From NCBI GenBank assembly GCA_018343915.1, contig JABRWF010000003.1, positions 2,418,001 to 2,482,000 of the forward strand: 64,000 nt of DNA. Reading direction: 5' to 3'. Shown piece after piece: positions 1 through 12,500 of the stretch. Numbering within the stretch: position 1 is the stretch's first letter; every line of letters starts with the position of its first letter. Below the pieces are notes generated by a model that saw nothing but the letters and a program-made list of their open reading frames with translations, searched no databases and had not been told where the DNA came from. The translations under genes and the position numbers were made by a program. Origin of the DNA: Agroathelia rolfsii. Lineage: Eukaryota; Basidiomycota; Agaricomycetes; Amylocorticiales; Amylocorticiaceae.

Positions 1-54
1 GAAGAAATAAAGAAATAAAGAAAGATGACCATGAAATGTGTGCCACACTTGTCT

Positions 55-297
55 GTATTGCGTAGTGTCGGGCGGCAAAATAAAAGTATTCGCTAGTCGG
101 AGAGTCAGCAACCCGAGATGCTTTGCGACAGCAATCTATAAAGTTTGGTTAGAAGACGTATCTTCATTCGTTCCAAGACTCATATGACGGTAGAATCCAG
201 TATTGGCATATAGCTCTTTCCACATTTCCGTGTCATAAACAGGATGGTAGTGATAAATGGCATCCGTCGGCGTGGTCACAAAACCCTCGTCACTGCT
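55..297 (-). pseudogene. Inverted fragment of M28B metallopeptidase (zinc-ligand His exon and following exon)
   Basis: Read on the minus strand, 184-297 encodes GF..TDAIYHYHPVYDTE..KELYA.., matching exon 9 of the intact peptidase at 1382-4576 (DAIYHYHSIYDT). Minus-strand 55-135 encodes AVAKHLGLLTLRLAN...DTTQY, matching its exon 10. The 48-nt gap between them ends in a proper AG but starts ATGAGT where a GT donor is expected, so the splice site looks destroyed. Similarity stops after TTQY near position 55. In glutamate carboxypeptidase II this His is a zinc ligand. The fragment points away from the dimerisation-domain fragment that starts at about 300 on the plus strand, so this copy cannot encode a continuous peptidase. 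Upstream catalytic exons would have to lie left of the window, if they exist. Confidence 0.8.
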
Positions 298-299
298 AG

Positions 300-836
300 G
301 GGGCACTGTATCTTTTGATGATCTTCGCTTGTCTATTAATGCTCTGCAGAGTGCCAGTCTCAAACTTGATCTGGAGAAAGATAAAGCCAAGAAGGAGGTC
401 TACAGATTAGTCCGTGAGCATCAGGGACGACCTGGGTTGATTGTGCCCATGCTCTGGGTGATTCAATCGTCCATGTTGTTCTTGAATCCTATGAAGGGAA
501 ATAAATATAGTTATCCAGTGCAAAGAGCCGTTCAACGGGTTCGTCAAGTCAATAAAAAGCTGATGGCACTTGAAAGAGGTTTCCTCTCCGAAGGGGGATT
601 GCCAAGGCGGGGTTGGTTCAAACATCTTGTTGTGGCACCTGGCGAATACCTTGGCGAGTCTCTCTTTTGGTTGATGGCTTATAAATTGACGGCTGCGGGC
701 CCTCAGGGTACGGCGCTACCACGCTTCCAGCTCTAACTGAGGTAATTACCATGTCAAAAAATGTTTCGCTAGCTTCCTCAGAGGCGATAAGACTACGGAT
801 TCTATTCGATAAGTTGCCCGAGAGAATGATGCAATA
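300..836 (+). pseudogene. C-terminal (transferrin-receptor-like dimerisation) part of a broken M28B metallopeptidase
   Basis: The plus strand encodes VSFDDLRLSINALQSASLKL... through ...LTEVITMSKNVSLASSEAIR and ends in TAA at 834-836. It is collinear with the dimerisation domain of the intact gene (VVFNDLRASIKSLQAASIKL...). One intron at about 654-707 would splice Y-L-G to G-Y-G-A-T-T-L-P as in the intact copy, but its donor is GC (GCGAGT), a rarer yet usable type. This part has no internal stops and looks recently active. The catalytic exons that should precede it are absent or inverted (see the fragment at 55-297), so I call it a pseudogene. A short independent protein from an ATG near 257 is possible but unsupported. 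Confidence 0.75.
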
Positions 837-840
837 ATAA

Positions 841-1381
841 TTAAATTGTTAGATATTGCTGATGCATGGCGTCATCTACCACAACACTAAAGAATAGTAT
901 CTTTGTAAGTGAACCTGTAATCCTCCCGAAGCCCGGAGCGTGAAGCTAGGCACTATTTAAATTTATTGCGGAGCGATTCGGAAGTGTTCCGGAGGAATCA
1001 GTGCCCATCGCTACCGCCCCGACGGCTTGCCGCTTACGGTTGGAGGGGCAACTCCGCGTCTGATAAGGTGATACAAATAATTGCACATAAACACATGGCT
1101 TACGTGTCCCGTGCACCAAATGATTGATTGGAATGGGTTCAGCTTGCCTAGTAAGTCGAGGACAAATCAAGGCTACTGCTAATTCCCCGCTAGTCAATAG
1201 CGGTCCTTGGCATGCGGGATGGAGATGATCCTGATAACTACAAAGTTTCGAAATATCCGTATCAGCCATATGCACCCTTGTGATCAGATAAAACCCCTTC
1301 CCCAATGGCGACATATAAAAAGACAATTTGCAATGTCCATAATGAAAACTCCCCTTTGCACTGGTATATACCCTTGCCGCT
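841..1381. other. Intergenic / promoter region of the intact M28B gene
   Basis: No coding similarity seen on either strand. A TATATA run at about 1364-1370, just before the ATG at 1382, is the only promoter-like feature I noticed. Confidence 0.4.
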
Positions 1382-4300
1382 ATGGATAGCAAGAAAGGCG
1401 GGTCCCATACTCTCCTACCCCCACCTACGGCGAATTTGGCAGCCAAGAGGCGCCAACACCTAGCACCAAAATTTGTTCTCTTGATCTTGTGCTCTGTTGC
1501 TTTGATTACCTGGAAGTGGTTCCCCGCGCATAATTCACGGGGTTACCATATAGAAGACTCTCATGAGGGCTTCAGGCAATTGTCTAAGCTGCTTGATTTG
1601 CCTCATTCGGCTGCTTCGACCGAAGAGACCTTCTTGTACGAAACCGTCTAATATTGATCGTGAATACCGTTTTGAGGCATGATACACGATGCAGAGCTGT
1701 TCCTGATACTGGCCGGGCTACCAATACCTCTCATTGGCTTGCAAGGCACCCTCATCTGGCGGGCTCGCCGAATGATTTCCAGAATGCCAAAGATATACTA
1801 CGATTCATCCAGAAGGAGTGGGGACTTCCTCCGGCTTCCAACGACGAGGATCTCCCCGTTTACTCTGCTGGTAGTGAAGAGTCGCGGCATGCCACTCTTT
1901 CTACAACTGAGGAAGATGGCAAGATCAATGCGTGGATCGATACCTATTACCCTCTACTCAACACTGGGTAAGCATGAAACTTAACTTTTTTTGTTGTTGT
2001 TAACTTCTGGTATTGAGAAAGTCGGATATAGCACGGAGCAAGCCCTACAAATCCTCAATAGCGATGGGTTTGCCGCTTGGGAGGCCAGTCTTCTGGAAGT
2101 GGGAGATCCTACGGACGAAGCTGCGGAGAAGTACAAGTACGCAATACCAACCTGGCACGTTCTCAGCGCGGACGGTGATGTGTCGGGGCAGCTCATCTAT
2201 GCCAACTATGGGTTTCAAGAAGATTATGACGCGCTAATCGAGGGAGGAGCTAATTTAACTGGGAAGATTGTATTGACACGATATGGCGGGAATTTTCGTG
2301 GCCTCAAGGTTAGTTGATGCAACGCTGTTCCTTCTTATCATTTATCGTCCACCGTGTCATGTTTTATACTTGTAGGTCCAGCGTGCCGCCGAATTGGGCG
2401 CTGCTGGTGTCCTAATTTATTCCGACTTGCGTGATGACGGCCATGTTACTGCAGAGAATGGCTATGAAGCCTATCCACTTGGCCCTGCCCGTAATTTGGA
2501 CTCTGTGCAGCGTGGATCAGTTACGTTGTTGTCCATCTACCCAGGAGACCCCTATACACCTGGGACACCAGCTTACGAGAATGCTACCCGTCAAGAGCCC
2601 TACAATACTGCAAAAATTCCGAGCTTGCCCATCAGCTGGAATAATGCTGCACGCTTGCTCGAAGAACTGGGTGGTATTGACGAAGGTAGGAAGCTCAATG
2701 GAAAGGTGAGCGAGCGAGAAATCAGGCTCGTTAACCGCGGTATGTGCTACGATATGCACGAACTTAAAGACTCAGAGTAATGGTTTAACCCACATTTTGA
2801 CATTCAGTCGATAACCACATTGCACCAATGTGGAATATAATGGGCACCATTCCAGGTGTTATCAAAGACGAAGTCGTAGTAATTGGTTGTCACCATGATG
2901 CTTGGGTCGGTAAATCCTCTGTGTCCTTCTTTAACTTCGTTCTCATGAGTTGTATACATATCTGTTCAGGTTATGGGCGGTGCAGACCCTGTCTCTGGCA
3001 CGACATCCCTTCTGGAGATTGTAGCCGGCTTTGGTAAACTATTGAGATCTGGATGGAAGCCTGCTAGAACAATTGTTATCGGCAACTGGGATGGTGAAGA
3101 GGTAGGTCGATTCTCCACTAGTACGAACAGTGATCCCGATGAGTCACTCTTGAGTAGTCTGGTCTGTTTGGTAGCACCGAATGGGGTGAAGATTTTGCTG
3201 ATTGGATATCGGAGCATGTCGTTGCCTATCTAAACGTTGGTGTGTCGTTTATCCCATTAAAGTTTCTTATCCGCTATGTTAAGAGCCTAATTTCTTAGAT
3301 GTCTCTGCTGTGGGCTCTGCATGGTTTAGCTCTGCTTCACCTTTGCTATCACACCTTATCATTGGCACCGCTAAGGATCTCCCTCATCCAACCGATCCCT
3401 CACGCACACTCTGGGATGCCAAGGATGATGTTGGACCTTTTAAAGCTGGAACAGCTGATATCAATTCAATCGGATACACGAAATATTCAGTTGACAATAC
3501 CAAATCCTCTGACGCGGGCGTTGTTGATGCACCAGTGCCCTTGTTACCGCCACTAGGCAGCGGCTCAGATTTTTCGGTGTTTATACAGCGGCTGGGAGTA
3601 TGTCACCTCATCTTAGCTCTTAAATAACCGTGTTTTATTTATTTATTTCGTCAATTCACAGATCGCCAGTAGTAACCTGGGTTTTAAATCCTCTTCCTCG
3701 GATGCTATCTATCATTATCACTCTATCTACGATACCGTCAGATGGCAAGAATTATACGCCGATCCAGGTTTCCATCGACATGTATGTAATTTGTGGATCA
3801 ACTAAAAGGTGTTTATTTTCATGGAAACTTCTAGGTTACTGTTGCAAAGCACCTTGGTCTATTGGCTCTCCGATTGGCAGATAGTTTCCTTTTACCACTT
3901 AACACGACACAGTACGCAATTGAATTGGAGGCATATCTTAATAAGTGAGGGCTTTACGAGAAAGGTATCATAATTTTCTCTGATCACAGTCTTTAGAGTC
4001 GAGGCTTTGGGGCACCCTAGCGATCCGGTAGTTTTTAATGATCTTCGTGCCTCTATCAAATCTCTTCAAGCCGCCAGCATCAAGCTCGATATAGAGAAAG
4101 AAGAGGCCATCGCAGAGTTCTACAAATCAGCACATCACTCAGGCCATCACTGTGGACATGGATTGTTCCAGGATAGATTCCGAAATGCTATTCGTTCAGT
4201 CCTTCCGTTTTCCAGGGGCACCAATTCAATAATGTACACGCACGAGCTGGAAGAGGCGGCAAAACGTATTCATCATGTCAACAAGAAGCTGGCTTCGTTC

Positions 4301-4576
4301 GAGAAAGGATTTCTCTCTGAGGAAGGTCTCCCAGGTCGGGAATGGTTCAAACACTTTGTTGTTGCACCTGGAAAATATCTCGGTAAGCCCCTTTTCCTAA
4401 AGAAGTGCCTTCTGATAACTCATAAATCGGACTTTTCGCCACTAGGATATGGTGCAACCACGCTTCCCGCGCTGACAGAGGCCATTACGATCTCGAGGAA
4501 CATTTCATTGGCCTACTCGGAAGCAGCAAGGTTGCAGGTTTTGTTCGATACGCTTGCAGAAAAATTAGTTCTGTAG
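1382..4576 (+). CDS. M28B zinc metallopeptidase, glutamate carboxypeptidase II / VPS70-like
   Basis: Membrane-anchored aminopeptidase/carboxypeptidase-fold protein of the GCPII/transferrin receptor family. I reconstruct 12 exons: 1382-1635, 1695-1967, 2032-2308, 2376-2739, 2808-2905, 2970-3101, 3158-3239, 3299-3597, 3662-3781, 3835-3944, 3997-4382, 4446-4576. Together they total 2526 nt, a whole number of codons, for 841 aa. The N-terminus has a basic stretch then one hydrophobic segment (about residues 29-43, type II anchor). A PA-like region follows. The peptidase domain carries the family's zinc ligands: H in HHDAW, D in GGADP, the catalytic EE of WDGEE, D of NVD, and H in YHYHSIYDT. The C-terminus is the helical dimerisation domain. 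The donor of intron 5 (GTCGGT) is the least certain. The start is the first ATG of the open frame. Intact copy beside a broken paralogue at 1-836. Substrate unknown. Confidence 0.85.
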
Positions 4577-5498
4577 ATGATTTTCATTGGATGCACACCG
4601 TACAGGACATCATTTGCTAATAAGATACTATAAAATTGCAAAGAGGTTGTGGGCGTAGCTATCGAAACATGCAGAAATTCAGCTGTTCAGTTTTGCTATG
4701 CATCGGCTATATCGGTCCGGTGGTCCCGTGAGCGAACTCGGCGGGCCTCACAAATCGCGACTTCAGCTTCAACCTTAACTTCAACTGGTTAAAATGAGTC
4801 CCAACTCGACCACACATGATGGATTCAATTTATGACCTTTTCTGGCGCATCTATTCATCCTAGGCTCCGTACGTTGCCGCTGCAAGTTGCAGATACAATT
4901 CGTTATGGAATGGAATCCTTAACATATTACTCTAAGCCTCTAATGAAATTCTGGATTCCAACATACCCGTATTAGTTGGGGTTCGTGCTTACTCTACTAA
5001 TGGAGCCCACATTAGCTTTCATCAAGAATTCTATCTATAGAGTGATGAAGTAGCCTGTCCTTGGTCATCTGGTTAGAAAATCTGACTATCCCAAATCCTT
5101 TCGGCCTTTGTATAAGTGAGTAGTTTTCTTTAAATACACATCTTTCCTTCTATTATCGTGAAGATTACATCAATTGTGGTGACCAGCTATTTTGCTGTGT
5201 CCCGAAGCTACCCATCGCCGTTAAAACGTATCGGGAAGCCAAGAGGAAGTATACAAGGCCAGATATGAACGCTCTACCAAATTTACCTATTTCAATTCAC
5301 TGTATCTTCATATCTGGGTGACTTACTTATACTTCGTCCCATTATTCTAGGCTTCGAAGGACGACTTTCTCTTATGTAGAAAATTCGCCATCCGTCTTGT
5401 AGTCATATATACATTGCAAATCACACTTTATTTGTTATTGGTCGGTATCATGATATCATACATCTCGTACAGTCATCCTTTCATGCGCCTTCAGTACC
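4577..5498. other. Intergenic region between M28B and GH3 copy A (convergent 3' ends)
   Basis: AT-rich DNA with no coding similarity recognised. The part nearest 5450-5498 is partly alike in sequence to the DNA just beyond the stop codon of the second beta-glucosidase (9500-9549), so the tandem duplication seems to include some 3' flank. Confidence 0.4.
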
Positions 5499-8400
5499 TC
5501 AGAGACCTGTCCAGTGAATAGAATGCTTGAGTGTCGTCTTTCCTCTCAGCTTGACGTCATCCGAAGCCGCAGCTACCAATACCTCAAACTCGCCCTTCTC
5601 TGCAACCCAATGCTGTTTCTTATCATCATAGAAGCTGAGTGCCTCCCTATCGAGTTTGACATTCACACGCTTGTGTTCTCCCGGCTCCAGCGCTACTTTA
5701 GCGAAGCCCTTGAGCTCCTTATTTGGGCGTGGGAGGCTTGACCCGGGATCCGAAATATAGATCTGGGCGACCTCGCGGCCGGCGCGAGAGCCTGTATTGG
5801 TGATTGTGAAATGGACGGTGAAGTGTCCTTTGTGGTCGGCATGTGAAACATCGAGGTCGGAGTAAGAGAAAGTGGTATATGAGAGGCCTGTTGACCGGGT
5901 TCAGATTCAGCGGGTTTTTTCTATGGCATTTACCAACGCACCATAACCAAAAGCAAACAGAGGCGCCAGGTTATGCTTCTCGTAATTGCGATATCCGACG
6001 AAGATGCCCTGCATAGTGGTGATACGAACGGTTGGTAATACTCATTGTTTACACTTCTGGAAGATTCACCTCGTTGTATAAAATGTGTCCGTATTCCTGG
6101 CCTTGATCACTGTAAGAAAGATAGGATGGATTGTCCTCCAGACGTTTTCTATTGGAATATGTGATGAACTCAGGTCATCATTGCTTGCTTATTTTGACCC
6201 TTTTCAGGACTTACGGGAACGTCAATGCAAGCTTTCCTGAAGGGTTCACTTTTCCAAACAGTATGTCTGCCAGGCCATTTCCGAGTTCGTTACCCCCATA
6301 GAAGGCCTGTTGAAGGACCATTAGGTATCACAGATACTATAAGATGAAGGTAAGCAGCCAATCGCTCACCTGTAGAACGGTAGGCGTCCGGTTTACCCAC
6401 GGCATAGCTACGGGCGTACCACTCTGGTTAACAACTATGGTGTTTGGGTTGGCCTGGATAATTGTATCAACGAGGATGTTTGTTGCCCCAGGAAGTCTAT
6501 GCGTCTCAGTTTTCAATAGCATATCAACCAATGATTGTTGTATAGGACTCACTCCATATCCTTGCGATCGTATCCCTCACTTTCCCAGCTAAAAGTACCT
6601 TGAGCTTCAGACTCGATAATATTTGAAAATCGCGCTCACTCGTGATTCAATCCAATAACAAGGATGGTAACTGGATCATATCTTTCAACAAATATCCCGA
6701 TTCAACTTGATGGCTCAACTCACCATCTGCCTCAGAGGCAACCTTTGCGGCATGCGCAATGGTGTCCGATTCATCAATGACCTTCGCCGCACCGATGGAA
6801 AGACCACCATAACATCCGGCAAAAGGACTTCCCCTCGCTTGGAAAGCACGGTTGTCTATCCTCAGCTCCAGCTTATACTCTTTTCCCTTCTCGAGATCAT
6901 TGACAGTTGCATGCGTATAAATGGTACCCAATCCAAAAAACCCGTCACCTTGCTCCGGGTCCGTGGAGAGGTCAATGACAAGTTTCTCGTCCAAGAAAAG
7001 GTTGCCCGATCCGGCAAGCATCAGGCCGAACTGCCATGTACCCGATTCGTCAGGGACAAAGGTGCCAGAGTAGCGGATCCAGCAGGTGTCGTTGATCACG
7101 GGATCCTGATAATATATATAGAGCTCAGCGCCCATCCATCTACGTATACAAACACGACGAGTAGATAATGAATTTTCATTACCCTTGATACTCACCACAC
7201 CATCCGCCAAGAAACAATCCGAGCTCTTCGTAGGTGTACTCCACGTTGCCTCCTTCGTGATCGGAGAATACTCCAAATCCAAGAACGTATCCGAGGGTGC
7301 TTCGTTCCAAAACTCAACCAACGCTTTGGCTTTTCCGTTCTCATCACGCGTTAGATGCAAATCCGCCAGAGGAAGGAATTTTGTCGTGATGGCTCCCAAA
7401 GCATAGTCCACTTCGGCGTCGATCTCTTTTGCCGCGCTAATGATACCTTCCAAGGGCGAGACGGTGTATGAAGAGAGCAGGCGCGCAGAGCCGCCACCCG
7501 ATGTCATTGCCACAGCAGCGTTGGGACCAATTACGGCGATGCGCTTCGGCGGTTTTTCACCGCCCAGGGGGAGGAGGTTGGCGTCGTTCTTGAGGAGCAC
7601 AATTGCATCTGCTGCTGCAGTGCGAAGGAGGGCACGGATCTCAGGCGTATCGAGGGTTTCTTCTGGGGCGTCGAAAGGGATACCGGATTTGAATGCGTAT
7701 TTCAGCAGTTTCAGAATCTAGATCAAGGAGACTGTGAGAAATATTCAGAATCATTTATAGAACTCAAACTTGCCTCTACAACACGAGCGTCGATGTCTTC
7801 TACAAAAAGCTTTTCTCCCATGAGTGCACGTAGAACGGCAGCAGGGGCTCGCATCACGCCAGGGCCTCTGAAGTGTATGTCAGCACGACCAAGATATAAG
7901 TCACACAACTGTAAGTAGGTTCTAACGGCATTTCAAGGTCCAAGCCTGCTTTGATGCTCTCTGAGACGCTGTATACGCCAGTCCAGTCGCTCATCACTAA
8001 GCCTTTGTATCCCCATTCCTTTTTTAGATGTCAATTTTCATTTTCTTAGTGGCAGGAATGGCAACAACCTTTCGTAGAATCTCCGTGATAAGCCTCGGAT
8101 CTTCAGAGGCATGAAGCCCATTGACACGATTGTAACTGTTCGAAATGAGCACAGTTAAATCCAGGTAGTTTGAATGAAGGTATTATATCTTACGAAGTCA
8201 TGAGTGCCCATGGGTTGCTATGTTTGATTGCCAACTGGAAAGGCTTGAGATATATCTCCCTCAATGCTCGCTCGCTCAGATCGCCTGTGAGAGGAGCATT
8301 AAAAACTATTTCCTAGAAGTAGCATATCACACTGGCACTTACTACTGATAGAGAATCTGTCGATACGAGATTTACGTTATCATAAATAAATCTCAAAGAC

Positions 8401-9093
8401 ATATCATGGGTCGGCTGAATTGACCTACCTCTGGTATTCCTGATCATTCGCCACGTAATGTTTGATCGTTGCTGCTACCTTACGCGATTGAAGACCATTG
8501 ATGTATGCGGCCGCAATCATACCATTTAGATGCGGATCCTCAGAGAAGGACTCGAAGCCGCGACCACCAAGAGGGCTTCTCTGAGTATTGACGGTAGGAG
8601 CAAGCAGAATATGATCTCCTACAAGCATCTAGATGAATATCATGTTAAGAAGGAGGATATATGCTATCTCCAACCTTTCACGCGACATTCTTCCGCTAAT
8701 GCTTCACCGACTTTGGTGGCCAAGTCCACGTCGAACGAAGATCCAAGACCGGTGGACGATGGGAAGCAGTTTGATGGCACACCGTTGAAGACTTATACAT
8801 GATGAAGACATTAATATTCAACTTGAACTACAACTCAAGTAGAGATAGACTTACATCGTGTTCCACGGACACCATTAGGTCCATCTGACATCCTCATGGA
8901 GGGAATTCCATGCTCGGGGACAGGCTGTGTATGCCACCATCCCTGGGGATCATACACAACATCAGCATCATGTGCATTCGACCTAAAAGGTTGGCATGTA
9001 AAATAGACACACCAATCCAGCTAGTAACTTGACTTTCTGGTTGATGTCAAGTTTTGCCAGTGTTTCCTCAATATCGAAATCCGGGGAGATCAT
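5499..9093 (-). CDS. GH3 beta-glucosidase with PA14 insert and FnIII-like tail (copy A)
   Basis: Hydrolyses beta-glucosides by the retaining GH3 mechanism. There are about 18 short exons on the minus strand. The start ATG is 9091-9093 ([16 protein letters not shown]) and the TGA is 5499-5501. There is no signal peptide, so the enzyme is probably intracellular. Motifs in order: [59 protein letters not shown] (nucleophile Asp), [17 protein letters not shown], a PA14 domain (6.7-7.3 kb), [11 protein letters not shown] (acid/base Glu region), [16 protein letters not shown] and FGYGLSYTTF leading into the FnIII-like domain, then HWTGL stop. A 14-nt micro-exon lies at 8343-8356. All catalytic motifs look normal. 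The gene is a tandem duplicate of 9550-13115 with the same exon layout. Confidence 0.88.
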
Positions 9094-9549
9094 GGTTGTG
9101 CTGAGAAGTGGAGTCGAATACGGGGTAGAGAAGATCGAATGGAGTTTAAAAACAGGGGGCACTTGGCTACTGGCACGAGACTGGATGTGTTTTGTCCATG
9201 ATGATGGAAAAACCTCGGATAGTTACTACTAAGGAAAATATATTTGACCTAATTTCAAGTCATATGGAAGTACCCTGTTAGATAAGATCATAATACACGT
9301 TGATGGGGTGGCAGTAGAATCAGGAAGCGCCCCTGTCGTCATTTGAGCTTCGGCCCGGTTCCTCAGGCTGGTCAACCACTTTTCACGGCCAAGGGCCTTA
9401 CTGACACCTCTATTTTTCTCATTGCTCATCTCGCATGTCATGATTTATTTTATGGTATCTCAAAGTGTGTTTTACCCTTTTTTTCTCTTGAACCAATACC
9501 ATGATACCGTACACAATATTACATATCGTACATTCGTTTATTCATCCAC
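9094..9549. promoter_or_regulatory. Upstream region of GH3 copy A, duplicated with the gene
   Basis: This spacer holds the promoter of copy A and resembles the DNA upstream of copy B (13116-13330). Shared blocks include an AAACCTCGGAT..TA element (about 9210-9220 and 13227-13240) and a CCCTGTT.GATA stretch followed by ATAA.AC..TGATG (about 9273-9305 and 13285-13320). The conservation suggests either recent duplication or retained regulatory sites. I cannot tell these apart by eye. Confidence 0.45.
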
Positions 9550-12500
9550 TCAAAGACCCGTCCAATAGACAGAATTCTCGAGCATTGTCTTTCCTCTGAG
9601 CTTAACATTATCTGAGGCTGCACCAATCAGCACTTCGAATTCACCCTTCTCCGCAATCCACTGCCGCTTTTTATCATCATAGAAACCAAGTGCTTCCCGA
9701 TCAAGTTCAACCGCGACACGCTTGTGCTCTCCCGGTGTCAGTGACACCTTGATGAAGCCTTTAAGCTCTTTGTTTGGTCGCGGCAGGCTCGACTTGTGGT
9801 CTGAAATGTAGACCTGGGCGACTTCGCGCCCGGAGCGGGAGCCAGTGTTGGTGATTGTGAAATGTATGGTGAAGTGTCCTTCGTGGTTGATACGCGAGAC
9901 ATCGAGGTCGGAATAGGAGAAGGTGGTATATGAAAGCCCTATTGACCTAGCTCAAACCTCAAAAATAAGTTCACTATTGTTCAACATACCGTGGCCAAAA
10001 GCAAAGAGAGGGGCAAGGCCACGCTTCTCGTAGCTGCGATATCCAACAAAGATGCCCTAATCGGTGGTATACGCCACGGCGGTTAGCAACACTTGTTTCT
10101 CACGGTTATCCAAACTCACCTCGTTGTACAAAATGTGTCCGTATTCCTGGGCCTGATCACCATAAGAGGAATAGGACGGAGTGTCTTCCAGACGTTTCCT
10201 TTTGGGACGTAATTAACTATAGTCATCGTTGACCACTTGTTCTGGCCCTTTTCAGGACTTACGGGAAAGTCAATGCAAGCTTTCCGGAAGGGTTCACTTT
10301 TCCAAACAGTATGTCTGCTAGACCATTTCCCAGTTCGTTGCCCCCGTAAAAGGCCTGTCAAAAACCTTTGAATATCACAAATGTTACGAGAAGAGTGGCT
10401 GGTTACTTGCCTGCAGAACTGTGGGCGTTTGATGTACCCATGGCATGGCCACAGGCATACCGCTCTGGTTAATAACTATCGTATTCGGGTTGGCCTGAAT
10501 GATCGCGTCAACGAGGATGTTCGTTGCCCCGGGAAGCCTAGATATCTTCGCTATGAGCTCATAGATCATAGTTTTGCGAGACTTACTCCATGTCCTTGCG
10601 ATCGTAGCTTTCGCTCTCCCAACTAAAGCGCTCTATTTAAGCTTTAGACTGAAGATAACGTGGTAATCATACTTACTCATGATTTAAACCAATGACCAAG
10701 ATGGCAACTGAATCATATCTCTCAGAAAATATCACAACTACTAGACACTTAACTTACTATCCGCCTCGGAGGCAACCTTCACCGCATATGCAACAGCTTC
10801 AGATTCTTCAATCACTTTTGCTGCGCCAATGTTAAGACCGCCATAGCATCCAGCAGGCAGAACTCTCCTCTCCTGGAGGGCATGGTTATCCAGCCTCAGT
10901 TCAAGCTTGTAGCGCTTTCCCTTCTCAAGACCTTTGACAACCGTACGTCTGTAAACGGTACCCGATCCAAAGAGCCAATCACCCTGTTTCGGGTCCGTTG
11001 AAAGATCAATGACGAGTTTCTCGTTGAGGAATAGGTTGCCTGATCCTGCCAGCGTCATTCCAAACTCCCAATCACCGGACTCATTGGGGACAAAGGTGCC
11101 AGAATAGCGGATCCAGCATGCGTAGTTGACCACGGGATCCTGATACAAGGAATTAATCCCTTCTTGCATATTATAACCGGATGATGAATCTTTGTTTATG
11201 ATACTTACTATACTATCTGCCAAGAAACAATCTGAAGATGTTGTGAGTGTGCTCCATGTCGCCATCTTGGTAACCGGTAGGTAATTTAGATTCATGAATC
11301 TATCCGACGGTAGCTCGTTCCAGAACTCGACTAGAGCATTGGATCTTCCATTCTCATCCCGCGCAAAATGCAAGTCAGCCAGAGGAAGAAACTTAGTCGT
11401 AGTCGCACCCAGGGCATATTCCACTTCAGCGCCAATCTCTTTTGCTGCATTACTAATACCCTCCAAGGGTGAGACAGTGTACAATGAGAGCAAACGCGCG
11501 GAGCCACCACCCGATGTCATTGCCATGGCGGCGTTGGGTCCAATTACGGCGATGCGTTTGATTTGCTTTTCACCCAAAGGAAGGAGATTGGCGTCATTTT
11601 TGAGTAGTACGATTGCGTCTGCTGCCGCGGTGCGGAGGAGGGCGCGGGTTTCAGGCGTGTCGAGGGTTTCTTCTAGGGCGTCAAAGGGTATGCCAGATCT
11701 AAGCGCGTGCTTCAATAATTTCAAGATCTAGGCAAATCAAAGATAATGGAAACTAAGTAACAACCGAGATCCTCTGCAGAGCTCATATTTACCTCAACAA
11801 CACGAGCATCGATATCTTCCACAAAGATCTTTTCCCCCATAAGCGCGCGCAGAACGGCAGCAGGGGCTCGCATAACGGCAGGACCTCTAATACAGATGTG
11901 AGCACGACCAAAACATGGATGATTGTACAATGATAAGTATACTCTTACGGCATTTCTAGATCCAAACCAGCTTTGATACTTTCTGAAACGCTATAGACAG
12001 CTGTCCAGTCACTCATCACCAAACCCGTGTAACCCCATTCCTTTGTAAAGTAAGATTTCCTCGTCAGTTGGTACTGTTCTTCCAAGAGTGAACGGTGTCT
12101 ACCTTTCGCAGAATCTCCGTGATGAGTTTGGGGTCTTCAGATGCATGAGTCCCATTTACACGATTTAAGCTGTCCAAAACAAATCGCGGTCAAAATCATG
12201 TAGCTTGAGTGACAATAAAAATAGCGATCCTCACGCAGTCATAACTGCCCGTGGATTGCTGTGCTTTATCGCCAGCTGGAAGGGTTTGAGGTATATTTCC
12301 CTCAACGCCCGCTCGCTCAAGTCACCTGAAAAAATCACTTTGTATTTACAACGAGAAATATGTGACACTAGCACCTACTGCTAATAGAGAATCTATGAAA
12401 TTCATATTTAAGTCATCAAAAGTCAACACATGTGTCGTCCTTATCTGTACCTACCTCTGATACTCTTGATCATTTGCTACGTAATGCTTGATTGTTGCCG

